Positions 35,056 to 44,025 of a stretch of 64,000 nt of DNA are shown piece after piece. The translations under genes and the position numbers were made by a program. The DNA is from Leptospirales bacterium (GTDB lineage: Bacteria > Spirochaetota > Leptospiria > Leptospirales > Leptonemataceae): assembly GCA_019694655.1 (NCBI GenBank), contig JAIBBN010000002.1, positions 372,001-436,000 on the forward strand. The letters are read 5' to 3'. The notes under the pieces were generated by a model. The model was not told the origin of the DNA. It worked only from the letters and a program-made list of their open reading frames with translations, and did not search any database. The stretch's first letter is position 1, and each line of letters begins with the position of its first letter.

Positions 35056-36008
35056 CCATTTCCAAACTTGTAGGGCGCAGGCAAACGAAGTCCATTAACG
35101 AACTCGCCGGCCTGCTGCCGGCGTCGTCCTTCAGCCTGCAACTCCAGAATCTCAAGCAGATCCTTGCCGCAGCGCACCCAGAGGCGCTGTTTGCTGGCCA
35201 GGCCCTCGCCGCAGTTCAGAGCCTGAAGCTCCTCCGGCCCGTCCGGGGAGATCCTTGTCCGCCATACCTTCACCAGGCCGCCGTCGAGGCTGGTTCGCGC
35301 CGCAGGCGCTGGATTTAAGGCTCGCACCTGGTTATGAATCTGCAGGGCATTTTCACGCCAATCGATAATGGCTTCCCTGGGTCCGATTTTGCGGCAATAG
35401 CTGGCTTTGCTGTGCTCCTGCGCCGTCGCCAGCGATGCCAGGGCCTGGAAATCATCAAGCGCCGACAGGGTCAGTCGTATTCCTTCTGGCAACATGCGTG
35501 CGGTCAGTTCGCCCGCTGTTTCCTCGGGATCCACGTCCATGGAACGTTGTGCGATAATCTCGCCTGAATCCAGCTCCCGGGCCAGCTTTTGAAGACTCCA
35601 GCCGGTGTGAGTCATGCCGCGCCAGATGGCCGACTGGATTGGGGAGGCGCCACGCAATTCCGGTAACAGCGAAGCATGCAAATTGACCATCCCTGCCGGC
35701 AGGGAATGCACCATGGACATCGGAATCAGCTGACCATAAGCGAAGACAACGCCGATATCCGCTCCGCTTTGACGCAGCAGAGCCAGATCCTCTCTGCCGC
35801 CGGGCTTTTCTGATCTGGACAGCGGAATCCCTTGCTGCTGCGCCAGCAGCGAAACCGGAGTTGCCTGCAGCTGAGAAGAACGGCCTCGAGGCCGGTCGGG
35901 GTTTGAAAAAACGCAGACCACCCGATGCTGGCTGCTATCTAGTAACGCTGCCAGCAACTCTGCCGAAATGGATGGGCTGCCGAAGAAAGCGACCTTCAAC
36001 GAACCCAT
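35052..36008 (-). CDS. fmt: Methionyl-tRNA formyltransferase
   Basis: Formylates initiator Met-tRNA, 318 residues from ATG 36008 (MGSLKVAFFGSPSISAELL). Motifs are VVFAYGQLIP, then NLHASLLPELRGASPIQSAI with the catalytic His, and THTGWSLQKLARELDSGEII (normally TGVTxMxxxxxxD). The C-terminal domain carries NQVRALNPAPAA. A GTG/ATG further upstream (36065) is in frame but extends past the family start. It is transcribed away from the LON-domain gene. Confidence 0.95.
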   Translation of the reverse strand: MGSLKVAFFGSPSISAELLAALLDSSQHRVVCVFSNPDRPRGRSSQLQATPVSLLAQQQGIPLSRSEKPGGREDLALLRQSGADIGVVFAYGQLIPMSMVHSLPAGMVNLHASLLPELRGASPIQSAIWRGMTHTGWSLQKLARELDSGEIIAQRSMDVDPEETAGELTARMLPEGIRLTLSALDDFQALASLATAQEHSKASYCRKIGPREAIIDWRENALQIHNQVRALNPAPAARTSLDGGLVKVWRTRISPDGPEELQALNCGEGLASKQRLWVRCGKDLLEILELQAEGRRRQQAGEFVNGLRLPAPYKFGNG

Positions 36009-36064
36009 GCCAGACCTGCGTTCACTTTCTTGACTGAGGCGCGGCGCGCCAACGGAATGCTGCA

Positions 36065-36718
36065 ATGCAAATCATTCCGATTTTTCCTCTGCACACTGTG
36101 CTGTTTCCCGGAATGCCGCTCCATTTGCACATTTTCGAAGACCGCTACAAGCTGATGATTCAACAATGCATGGACCAGCAAAGCGAATTTGGCGTTGCAA
36201 TGATTCAGGAAGGCCGCGAGGCTCTTGGCCCCGTGGCCACGCCATACGATCTCGGCTGTACGGCGCGCATCGTACAGGCGGAGCGTTTGCCCGGCGGCCG
36301 CATGAATATCAAAACGATTGGCCAACATCGTTTTCGGCTTGATTCCATTCAGAGCGCGGCGCCCTATTTGAGCGCGGCGGTTCGAATTGTCGATTTGCCT
36401 GACGATGCCAACGCTCCGACCCTTGCCCGCGAGCTGGAGCCGCTGCTGCGCGAGTATCTCAATCTGCTGAGCGTTCGCGCCGGCGCCGCCCTTGAGAGAG
36501 CTACGCTTCCAGAGGCGCCTGAACAGTTTATTTATGCGTGCGCCTACTTGTTGCAGGCGCCGCAAATCCAGAAGCAAGAATTCCTTGAGGCTTCGACGCT
36601 GTCGGAGCTCAGCGCTTGCATTCGGCAACACTATCGAAAGCAAATCGATTTGCTGCACATTCTGCAAAGTCGACATGCCCAGGCGCCGCAGACTCCTGAA
36701 GGCTTTCATCTGAATTAG
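36065..36718 (+). CDS. Free-standing LON substrate-binding-domain protein
   Basis: A 217-residue protein equal to the N-terminal domain of Lon protease, without ATPase or protease parts. It starts MQIIPIFPLHTVLFPGMPLH, then LHIFEDRYKLMIQQCMD, GVAMIQEGREALG and GCTARIVQAERLPGGRMNIK, all hallmarks of the PUA-like LON domain. Helical C-terminus. Such proteins are widespread; their function is unclear, possibly adaptor-like. It is isolated between two genes of the opposite strand and converges on gcvP with a 16-base gap. Confidence 0.9.
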   Translation: MQIIPIFPLHTVLFPGMPLHLHIFEDRYKLMIQQCMDQQSEFGVAMIQEGREALGPVATPYDLGCTARIVQAERLPGGRMNIKTIGQHRFRLDSIQSAAPYLSAAVRIVDLPDDANAPTLARELEPLLREYLNLLSVRAGAALERATLPEAPEQFIYACAYLLQAPQIQKQEFLEASTLSELSACIRQHYRKQIDLLHILQSRHAQAPQTPEGFHLN

Positions 36719-36734
36719 AACGGACGCCTGCAAA

Positions 36735-39659
36735 TCAGTGCATCGATTTGGCGCTGGCAGCCGAAAACTCTTGTTCGACGTAATCTTCTACTGGCGGACA
36801 GGAGCACACCAGATTCCGATCGCCATAAACATTGTCCACGCGTCCCACCGGCGACCAGAACTTATTCTCTCGCAGGGCGGCATCAGGGAAGGCAGCCTGT
36901 TCGCGGCTGTAGGCATGGGTCCACTCGCTGGCGGCAATTGCCAGCGCAGTATGCGGCGCGTTCTTCAACGGATTGTCAACCGCGTCAAGACTTCCCTCTT
37001 GCACTGCCTGGATCTCATCGCGAATCGAGAGCATGGCGCGCACAAATCGGTCCAATTCCTCGCGTGGCTCGCTCTCCGTCGGTTCAATCATCAGGGTACC
37101 CGGCACCGGCCAACTCATCGTCGGCGCGTGAAATCCATAGTCAATCAGTCGCTTTGCGACATCTTCCACTTCGATGCCGAACTTCTTGAAGGCTCGCAAA
37201 TCCAGGATTAATTCGTGCGCAACGCGACCCTGCTCGCCTGCGTAGAGAGTATCGTAGGAGCGCTGCAGCCGCGACTTCAAATAGTTTGCATTCAGGATTG
37301 CGTAACGCGTGGCCTCGGTAACACCGACAGCGCCCAGCATGCGAATGTAGCCGTAGGATATCAGCAAAATGCTGGCGCTGCCCCACGGCGCGCCGGCCAC
37401 AGCTGGTATGGCTCGCTCTCCGCCAACACGATCGCTTTGTACGTGCCCCGGCAGATACGGTTCAAGATGTTCAGCCACACAGATGGGCCCCATGCCGGGT
37501 CCGCCGCCGCCATGCGGAATACTGAAGGTTTTATGAAGATTTAAGTGACAAACATCGGCGCCAATACGACCCGGGCTGGTCAAACCGACCTGAGCGTTCA
37601 TGTTGGCCCCATCCATGTAAACCTGTCCGCCGAAGCTGTGCACGATCCGACAGACTTCCTGGATCTGTTCTTCAAATACGCCATGGGTCGATGGGTACGT
37701 AACCATGACGCAGGCCAGTCGCTGCGCATACTGCTCCGCACGCTGGCGGAACTGCTCCATATCGATATTGCCCAGAGAATCGCAGGGTGCGACCACCACC
37801 TCGAAGCCGGCCATGGCCGCGCTGGCCGGATTGGTGCCATGAGCGCTGGAAGGAATGAGGGCGACATTGCGCTGGGGTTCGCCACGATCGCGGTGGTAGG
37901 CGCGAATCACCAGCAGCCCGGAATACTCGCCCTGTGCGCCGGAGTTCGGCTGCAGCGAAACAGCCGCCAGTCCGGTAATTTCTGCCAGATATTGCTGCAG
38001 GTCCTCAAAAATCTCAAGATAGCCGTGCGCCTGGTCGGCCGGCGCGAAGGGGTGCAGCCTGGCAAACTCGGGCCAGGACAACGGAATCATTGCCGTGGCG
38101 GCATTTAGCTTCATGGTACACGAACCAAGCGGAATCATCGACTGATTGAGGGCCAGATCGCGCCCTTCCAGTTTTCGAATGTAGCGCATCATCTGCGTTT
38201 CGGAGCGATGGCTGTGGAAGACCGGATGCTGGAGGTAGGAGCTGTTGCGCATCAACGTATCCGGCAGTCGTCGCGGAGCGGCGGCAGCCAATTCCTCAAT
38301 TCGTTCAAAGCCCCATTGTTCGCCCACAGTGCGTGCAAAGACCTGAATGATTACATCCAGATCCCAGATGCTAACCGTTTCATCGAGAGAGATGCCCACT
38401 CGCTGCTCGTCGTAGATTCGAAAGTTCACCGCGGCATTTTCGGCCTCGGCCAGCAAACGCGCCATATTGTCGGCCCCAACCTCTACCAGCAAAGTATCAA
38501 AGTAGCTCTCATTCAACTGTCGGAAACCCAGCGAACTGAGCGCCGCCTCCAGCGTGGAGGCCAATCCATGAATCCGCTCGCTGATCTGACGCAGACCATC
38601 GGGACCGTGATAGATTGCGTACATTGAGGCCATAATGGCAAGGAGCGCCTGCGCCGTACAAATGTTTGAAGTGGCCTTTTCCCGCCGAATATGCTGTTCT
38701 CTGGTCTGCAATGCCAGACGGCAGGCCGGTTTGCCATGGGCGTCGACCGATACGCCAACCAATCTGCCGGGCATCGCTCGCTGGTGCTCCGCGGCCACTG
38801 CAAAGAAGGCGGCATGCGGCCCGCCGTAACCAGGCGCGACGCCAAAGCGCTGGGCAGAACCCAGTACAACCTCTGCGCCCCACTCGCCAGGCGGCGCCAG
38901 CAACGTAAGCGAAAGCAAGTCAGCAGCAACTGCGACGCGTACGCTGCGCGCGCGGCAACGTCCGACCAGCGCCCGGTAGTCCGGGGTCGAACCATCTTCC
39001 GACGGATATTGCAGGAGAGCCCCAAAAAAACGATCGGTCGGATCAAAGGTCGAAGCATCTCCGACCACAACTTCAATACCCAACGGTTCCGCGCGACCGC
39101 GCAGCACGTCGATGGTATGTGCATAACAGCTATCTGCTGCGAAAAAGGTATGCGCCCCGCGTTGTACGCACTCTGGGGATCGAATGCGATGCAGCAGGGT
39201 CATGGCCTCCGCCGCGGCCGTCGCCTCATCAAGGAGCGACGCATTGGCAACCGGCAGGCCGGTCAAATCGGCGATCATTGTTTGAAAGTTGAGCAAAGCC
39301 TCCAGGCGCCCTTGCGATATCTCCGCTTGATACGGCGTGTACTGCGTATACCAGCCCGGATTCTCGAAGATGTTCCGCTGAATGACGCTTGGCGTAATGC
39401 AATCGTAAACGCCGAGGCCGATGTAGCTTTTGTAGACGCTGTTCTTGCTGGCCAATCGGCGCATTTCCTGCAGGAATTCCGATTCAGAAAGGGCTTCAGG
39501 GAGCTCAAGCTGACGGTCCAGGCGGATGCTCCTGGGAACGGTCTGTGCCACGAGCTCTTCAACCGAGGCGACGCCGATGACGCGGAGCATTGCCTGGAGT
39601 TCTGCCGGGCCGGGTCCGATGTGACGGCGCTGGTAATGGTCGGTTAGGTCGAGTTTCAT
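36735..39659 (-). CDS. gcvP: Glycine dehydrogenase (decarboxylating), P protein
   Basis: PLP-dependent P protein of the glycine cleavage system, a fused single chain of 974 residues (the full-length form). Segments are [40 protein letters not shown], and the PLP lysine in [20 protein letters not shown]-terminal [20 protein letters not shown] 39659 gives the family start [16 protein letters not shown]; an in-frame ATG at 39713 would add 18 unrelated residues and overlaps a likely -10 box. There is no obvious ribosome site. gcvT and gcvH are not next to it. Confidence 0.96.
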   Translation of the reverse strand: MKLDLTDHYQRRHIGPGPAELQAMLRVIGVASVEELVAQTVPRSIRLDRQLELPEALSESEFLQEMRRLASKNSVYKSYIGLGVYDCITPSVIQRNIFENPGWYTQYTPYQAEISQGRLEALLNFQTMIADLTGLPVANASLLDEATAAAEAMTLLHRIRSPECVQRGAHTFFAADSCYAHTIDVLRGRAEPLGIEVVVGDASTFDPTDRFFGALLQYPSEDGSTPDYRALVGRCRARSVRVAVAADLLSLTLLAPPGEWGAEVVLGSAQRFGVAPGYGGPHAAFFAVAAEHQRAMPGRLVGVSVDAHGKPACRLALQTREQHIRREKATSNICTAQALLAIMASMYAIYHGPDGLRQISERIHGLASTLEAALSSLGFRQLNESYFDTLLVEVGADNMARLLAEAENAAVNFRIYDEQRVGISLDETVSIWDLDVIIQVFARTVGEQWGFERIEELAAAAPRRLPDTLMRNSSYLQHPVFHSHRSETQMMRYIRKLEGRDLALNQSMIPLGSCTMKLNAATAMIPLSWPEFARLHPFAPADQAHGYLEIFEDLQQYLAEITGLAAVSLQPNSGAQGEYSGLLVIRAYHRDRGEPQRNVALIPSSAHGTNPASAAMAGFEVVVAPCDSLGNIDMEQFRQRAEQYAQRLACVMVTYPSTHGVFEEQIQEVCRIVHSFGGQVYMDGANMNAQVGLTSPGRIGADVCHLNLHKTFSIPHGGGGPGMGPICVAEHLEPYLPGHVQSDRVGGERAIPAVAGAPWGSASILLISYGYIRMLGAVGVTEATRYAILNANYLKSRLQRSYDTLYAGEQGRVAHELILDLRAFKKFGIEVEDVAKRLIDYGFHAPTMSWPVPGTLMIEPTESEPREELDRFVRAMLSIRDEIQAVQEGSLDAVDNPLKNAPHTALAIAASEWTHAYSREQAAFPDAALRENKFWSPVGRVDNVYGDRNLVCSCPPVEDYVEQEFSAASAKSMH

Positions 39660-39711
39660 TGCGGTTGCGGGTCGGACGGACCCCCCTTTCCGACCAGCAA
39701 ACGGCCTGTGC

Positions 39712-39746
39712 ATTATGTCTAAAAGGGAATTTCAGCCTAAAATCAG
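39712..39746 (-). promoter_or_regulatory. Candidate gcvP promoter
   Basis: On the reverse strand CATAAT (39717 to 39712) matches five of six bases of TATAAT and lies in an AT-rich stretch unusual for this window, with a weak -35 (TTAGGC) 17 bases upstream. A transcript from here would start near 39705 and leave a leader of about 45 bases before ATG 39659. Just upstream, GGCTGA occurs twice (in GGCTGATTTT and GGCTGAAATT), a possible operator. Confidence 0.35.
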
Positions 39747-39793
39747 CCAATTTTGGCCATTTTTCGCGGGACATAAGCGCACGCTTGAGTTGC

Positions 39794-41788
39794 TCAGAGC
39801 AAGTCCGCAGGATCAAAATCGATCTCCAGGCGAACAGCTGAATCGAGGGCGCGATCCAGCAGGTGACGTCTGGCTATGGAGCGCAGCCGCGACGCTTCCG
39901 TCGTCTTTATGATCAGGTGCCAGCGATGGTCCCCTTGCAGGCGTTCCAGCGGCGCTGGCGCCGGCCCAAGCAAGCGGTCAGAGGCTTCGTTCCAATCTCG
40001 ATCGGATTGCAGCGCCGCGGCAACTCCGGCCAGCAGTCCTTCGGCGCGCTCTGCATCTTCGGCACGCGCCACCAATCGTAACAGCCGTACGAAAGGCGGA
40101 TAGCCGGCCTCTTTGCGTAGCTGCACCTCGCCGCGATAGAACGTTTCATAGTCCTGATGCGCTGCTGCTTGCAGCAGCGGATGCTCGCGGTTCAAACACT
40201 CAAAGATGACCCGTCCCGGCCTCTGGGCCCGGCCGGCGCGACCGGCCACCTGGGTCAATAGTGCAAAGGTTCGCTCGGCGGCGCGAAAGTCCGTCATCGC
40301 CAGACCGAAGTCCGCCTGCAGCACGCCGACCAGAGTCAGCCCTGGCGCGTCTAGCCCCTTGGCAATCATCTGCGTGCCCACAAGTATATCCAGCCGTCCT
40401 TCCAGCAGCTCAGCGATCACCTCCTGGATGACCCGGCGGCGACCGACGGCGTCCTGGTCGAGGCGCTGCAATCGGGCCTCTGGAAACAACTCCAGCAAAC
40501 GCTCCTCCAGACGTTGCGTACCACTGCCCAGAGTCTGCAGAGATCCATTGCAAGTTGGACAGATCCCTGAATAGGCGCTCGCATAGCCGCAGTAGTGACA
40601 GAGCAATCGCTGCCCACGGTGCAAGGTAAGCGAAACGGAACAATTCGGACAGCGCAAGGTATCTTTGCAACTGCGGCAATAGACAAAGGGATGATAACCG
40701 CGCCGATTCAACAACACCAGAGTCTGCTCGCCGCGCTGCAGATTCTGATGAATGGCGTGGATCAACGCTCCGGACAGCGGAATATCGGGCGGCGGCGCAT
40801 CTACCAGTTCCACCTTCGGCAGGCTGGCGCCGGTGGCGCGCCGGCTCATCCGATGGTACTGGAAGCCAGCGCTCGCTCCCAGGGCGCGAGCAAAGTAAGC
40901 GGACTCAACGCGCGGCGTTGCCGAACCCAGCAGGACCAGTCCTCCGTTTTGGCCGGCGCGCTGCAGCGCGATCTGGCGCGCATCGTAACGCGGAGATTGT
41001 CGCTCTTTGAAGGAGCTGTCGTGTTCCTCGTCGACTATGAAAAGCAAGGGCCGATGGACAGGAGCAAAAACTGCAGAACGCGCGCCAAGTGCGATGCGCT
41101 TGCGTCCGTAGAGGGCGTCAACGTAAGCGGTGAATCGTTCTTTTGCCCCGAGGGCGGAATGCAACAGAGCGAGTTCTTGCTCAAAAGTGGCGCGCAAGCG
41201 CAGGATCAGCTGCACCGTCAGGCTGATCTCCGGTACAAGCAATATTGCGCCGCGGTCTGCCGCCAGACAGCGGGCAATCAAGCGCATGTAGATTTCCGTT
41301 TTTCCGGCCCCCGTCACGCCGTGCAACAGATGGACCTTGCAATGCGGCGCTTGCCCCTGGAGAGATAGATCGAGATCGGCGCTGATCGCCCGCAGGGCCG
41401 CCTCCTGCTCCTCGGTCAACGGCAGCGAAAATTCTGGCGCAGGCCGCGACGGTGCATCCAGCCGCGGGCGATAGCGGCGCGCTGCGGGCGCCATGCGCAG
41501 GAGACACTCGCCAGGAGCAGCCAGGTAGTGTTCTGCCATCCAGCGCGCCAGTTCCATTTGCTCCGTTGTAAAGACCGGGTACTCATCGCAAAGCTCGCTG
41601 AGCTCCGCTATCCTGCCCGGAGGCGCATTGCGATGCAGGGCGACGATCGCTGCTTCCTCTTCCTGACCGCGCAGCGGCGCACGAACACGCCATCCGGGCT
41701 GCAGTTCCGGAAAGCCGGAAGGTACGCGATAGGTGTACGCCTGCTGAATTGGCCGCCGAAACCAGAGGTCGGCGTAGAGTTCAAACAT
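39794..41788 (-). CDS. priA: Primosomal replication helicase PriA
   Basis: 3'-5' helicase that reloads the replisome at collapsed forks, 664 residues. The N-terminal DNA-binding domain starts LWFRRPIQQAYTYRVP. The helicase has Walker A GVTGAGKTEIYMRL, the DEEH box IVDEEHDSSFKE and motif QVAGRAGRAQRPGRVI. Zinc-binding cysteines are present as CRSC, CPNC, CHYC and CPTC. The ATG overlaps the end of the UDG-like gene by eight bases. Confidence 0.96.
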   Translation of the reverse strand: MFELYADLWFRRPIQQAYTYRVPSGFPELQPGWRVRAPLRGQEEEAAIVALHRNAPPGRIAELSELCDEYPVFTTEQMELARWMAEHYLAAPGECLLRMAPAARRYRPRLDAPSRPAPEFSLPLTEEQEAALRAISADLDLSLQGQAPHCKVHLLHGVTGAGKTEIYMRLIARCLAADRGAILLVPEISLTVQLILRLRATFEQELALLHSALGAKERFTAYVDALYGRKRIALGARSAVFAPVHRPLLFIVDEEHDSSFKERQSPRYDARQIALQRAGQNGGLVLLGSATPRVESAYFARALGASAGFQYHRMSRRATGASLPKVELVDAPPPDIPLSGALIHAIHQNLQRGEQTLVLLNRRGYHPFVYCRSCKDTLRCPNCSVSLTLHRGQRLLCHYCGYASAYSGICPTCNGSLQTLGSGTQRLEERLLELFPEARLQRLDQDAVGRRRVIQEVIAELLEGRLDILVGTQMIAKGLDAPGLTLVGVLQADFGLAMTDFRAAERTFALLTQVAGRAGRAQRPGRVIFECLNREHPLLQAAAHQDYETFYRGEVQLRKEAGYPPFVRLLRLVARAEDAERAEGLLAGVAAALQSDRDWNEASDRLLGPAPAPLERLQGDHRWHLIIKTTEASRLRSIARRHLLDRALDSAVRLEIDFDPADLL

Positions 41789-42608
41789 CTGCTGCGTCCA
41801 GCGCAGTCAGAGACTCGCGTAACGCCTGCAACATGGCTGCCTTGATTGTTTTTTCCTCGGCCGCCAGCGACTGTCGCGTCTCCTCATCGCCGCGCTGACG
41901 AGCATCGCTGCGCTTCTTCTCAAGCGCCACAAGCGCCGCAGGACTGCGCAGGACGAGGGTCGACGCCGACTGATCTCGCCAGCGGAGCTCGCTGAGCAAG
42001 GGATCGCGCGCCAGCTGCTGAGCGCGCTCTGCGCCAAAAAGCAGAACCGCCGCCGGCCCCACGGCCAGAATCAATTTGATTCTTTCGCGCCGCACAGTAT
42101 CAAAAACATGGCTCAAACAGCGTTCGCTGCGCGTCCGCCAGTCTTCTTCCGTACTGCGCGCGGCGTTGAAGTGGCAGGCGGTGAATTCCTGGTAATGCAG
42201 ATCGGCCAGCTCCCAACCGACGGCAGCAAGCATCCTGCCAAACAGTTCGTCCTCTGCAGCGTCGCCGAAAATAAACTGGCGACTTCGATCCATGCGATTC
42301 TGCGTCGCAAAAGGACCGCTGTGATGCAAGACCAGACAGGCCCGGCGCCCTTGCCGGTAATAGCGTCGAACCGGATACATGCGATCGGCACAGGACGTAC
42401 AGCGAAAATTGGCCGGCAAGTCGATGCTGGAGGGAGGCGTCGCAGCCGAAACAGAAGGGACAGGCGCCGCAAGTCGCGGTCGTAGCAGGGCGATATCCTG
42501 TGGCGGCGCTTCACTTTGCAGATGAGCAATGCACAGGTCGCCCTCGCGCTCAAACGCCTCCGCCAGCGCCGCGGCCAGTGCGGCAATCTGTCCAATATCC
42601 GCGCCCAC
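41781..42608 (-). CDS. Uracil-DNA glycosylase superfamily protein, family 4-like, altered active site
   Basis: A 275-residue protein starting at GTG 42608. The fold order matches family 4 UDG (FIFGDAAEDELFGRMLAAVG, then ILAVGPAAVLLFGAERAQQL), and four cysteines placed like the iron-sulfur ligands are kept: CTSC (residues 70 and 73), C145 and C164. The catalytic loop, usually GEAPGxxE, reads LVLHHSGPFATQ, and the terminal HPS loop reads LRSPAALV. It is therefore probably not a normal glycosylase. The first 60 residues and a charged helical C-terminus (KKRSDARQRGDEETRQSL) are extra. Lies between ntrX and priA. Confidence 0.75.
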   Translation of the reverse strand: MGADIGQIAALAAALAEAFEREGDLCIAHLQSEAPPQDIALLRPRLAAPVPSVSAATPPSSIDLPANFRCTSCADRMYPVRRYYRQGRRACLVLHHSGPFATQNRMDRSRQFIFGDAAEDELFGRMLAAVGWELADLHYQEFTACHFNAARSTEEDWRTRSERCLSHVFDTVRRERIKLILAVGPAAVLLFGAERAQQLARDPLLSELRWRDQSASTLVLRSPAALVALEKKRSDARQRGDEETRQSLAAEEKTIKAAMLQALRESLTALDAADV

Positions 42609-42611
42609 CGC

Positions 42612-43970
42612 TCAGATTTTCTCCGGATCAATCCCCAAAGACTTCAATTTTCGATGCAAGTTGGTGCGTTCGATGCCAAGAAATCGCGCCGCCCGGCTGA
42701 TATTCTTTTCGTGTTTGCGTAGAGCTTCGATGATATAGTTGCGCTCGAAGTCCTCTCGGGCTTTGCGCAGATCGCCGCTCAACTGTATTCCTTCGCGCGG
42801 AGCCCGTTCGCGCGGATCATTCAGCTGCGCCGCGGCTATGTCTGCGCTGATCTCCTCTTCCTTGGCCATGATGCAGAGGCGCTCCACGACGTTCTTGAGT
42901 TCGCGAACATTCCCTGGCCAGGCATGCTGCACAAGCAAATCGACAGCCCGAGCATGGAATCGCTTGATCGGCAATTGATGTTCGGACGCCGTCTCGCGCA
43001 AAAAGTAGTCCATGAGCATTGGAATGTCCGCTGGTCTTTCGCGCAGCGCAGGCATATTGATGGGAATCACATTTAAGCGGTAGTAGAGATCTTCGCGAAA
43101 TCGACCCTCGCGAATCGCTTCCTCGGGCCGGATATTTGTCGCGGCAATGATACGCACATCGACCTCAATGTTTTCCGAGCCGCCGACTCGCGAAAATCGC
43201 TGTTCTTGAAGGGCGCGCAGTGTGCGCGCCTGAGTCGCCAGCGACATATCGCAAATCTCATCGAGAAACAGCGTACCGCCATGGGCTTGCTCAAATTTTC
43301 CGATTCGCGTTTCCGTCGCTCCGGTGAATGCGCCTTTTTCGTGCCCGAACAGTTCGCTTTCGATCAATTCCTCAGGGATGGCCGCGCAGTTGACCTCGAC
43401 GAAGGGCTTATCGCGACGACGGCTGTTGCGAAAGATGGCGCGCGCCACAAGTTCCTTGCCAACGCCGTTTTCGCCATAGATGAAGACCCTGGCATTGGTG
43501 CCGGCAGCCTGGGCGATGGCCTGCTTTACTCCCTGAATTTCTGGAGAGCGACCGATGATCTCGTCGAACTCCAGAACAACCGGTTCGGCGCCCTTTGCGC
43601 TGCGGCCATTGCGTTCCCGCTGCAATGCACTGTTTACGCGGTCCAGAACTGTATCGAGCGAGAGCGGCTTTTCCAGAAAATCCACAGCGCCTTTCTTGGT
43701 GGTCTGTACCGCCTGTTCGATGGTGCCGTGGCCCGAAATCATGATTACCGGAAGCGTCGGATAGATTTCTTTGACTCGGTCGAGCAGATCGACTCCGTCT
43801 TCTTTTCCCAGCCACACATCCAGTAAGACCAGCGCCGGACGTTGCTTGTTCAGCGCCTTGAGCATCGCCCGGCCGCTGGCAAAGTCTTCCACTTCAAAAT
43901 CCTCGTCTTCCAGAACCTGGCGAAGGGTCTCGCGGATACTGGCATCATCGTCGACAACGTAAATGATCAT
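42612..43970 (-). CDS. ntrX: NtrX/NtrC-type sigma-54 activator response regulator
   Basis: A 452-residue response regulator acting with sigma-54. Receiver domain: [16 protein letters not shown], phosphorylated Asp in LVLLDVWLG, and [15 protein letters not shown]+ domain: Walker [16 protein letters not shown], the sigma-54-contacting GAFTGA loop, and [12 protein letters not shown]. Fis-type helix-turn-helix: [20 protein letters not shown]. The start is ATG 43970, since upstream open sequence does not resemble the family. It follows the NtrY-like kinase by 55 bases, and rpoN itself is about 3.5 kb upstream in the same run. Confidence 0.92.
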   Translation of the reverse strand: MIIYVVDDDASIRETLRQVLEDEDFEVEDFASGRAMLKALNKQRPALVLLDVWLGKEDGVDLLDRVKEIYPTLPVIMISGHGTIEQAVQTTKKGAVDFLEKPLSLDTVLDRVNSALQRERNGRSAKGAEPVVLEFDEIIGRSPEIQGVKQAIAQAAGTNARVFIYGENGVGKELVARAIFRNSRRRDKPFVEVNCAAIPEELIESELFGHEKGAFTGATETRIGKFEQAHGGTLFLDEICDMSLATQARTLRALQEQRFSRVGGSENIEVDVRIIAATNIRPEEAIREGRFREDLYYRLNVIPINMPALRERPADIPMLMDYFLRETASEHQLPIKRFHARAVDLLVQHAWPGNVRELKNVVERLCIMAKEEEISADIAAAQLNDPRERAPREGIQLSGDLRKAREDFERNYIIEALRKHEKNISRAARFLGIERTNLHRKLKSLGIDPEKI

Positions 43971-44025
43971 CGTGCAATAGACCCTGTATCGCCGGGTCCG
44001 CTTACTGTCCGCCGCTTTCCAGGCC

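Noticed and set aside
35996-36733. Reverse open frame opposite the LON-domain gene
   Set aside because: The forward-strand LON domain is clear, while the reverse translation has no motif.
38691-39647. Forward open frame of over 300 codons opposite gcvP
   Set aside because: Antisense to conserved gcvP coding sequence; no domain.
39660-39793. Glycine riboswitch upstream of gcvP
   Set aside because: The leader expected from the likely promoter is only about 45 bases, and I see no conserved glycine aptamer core.
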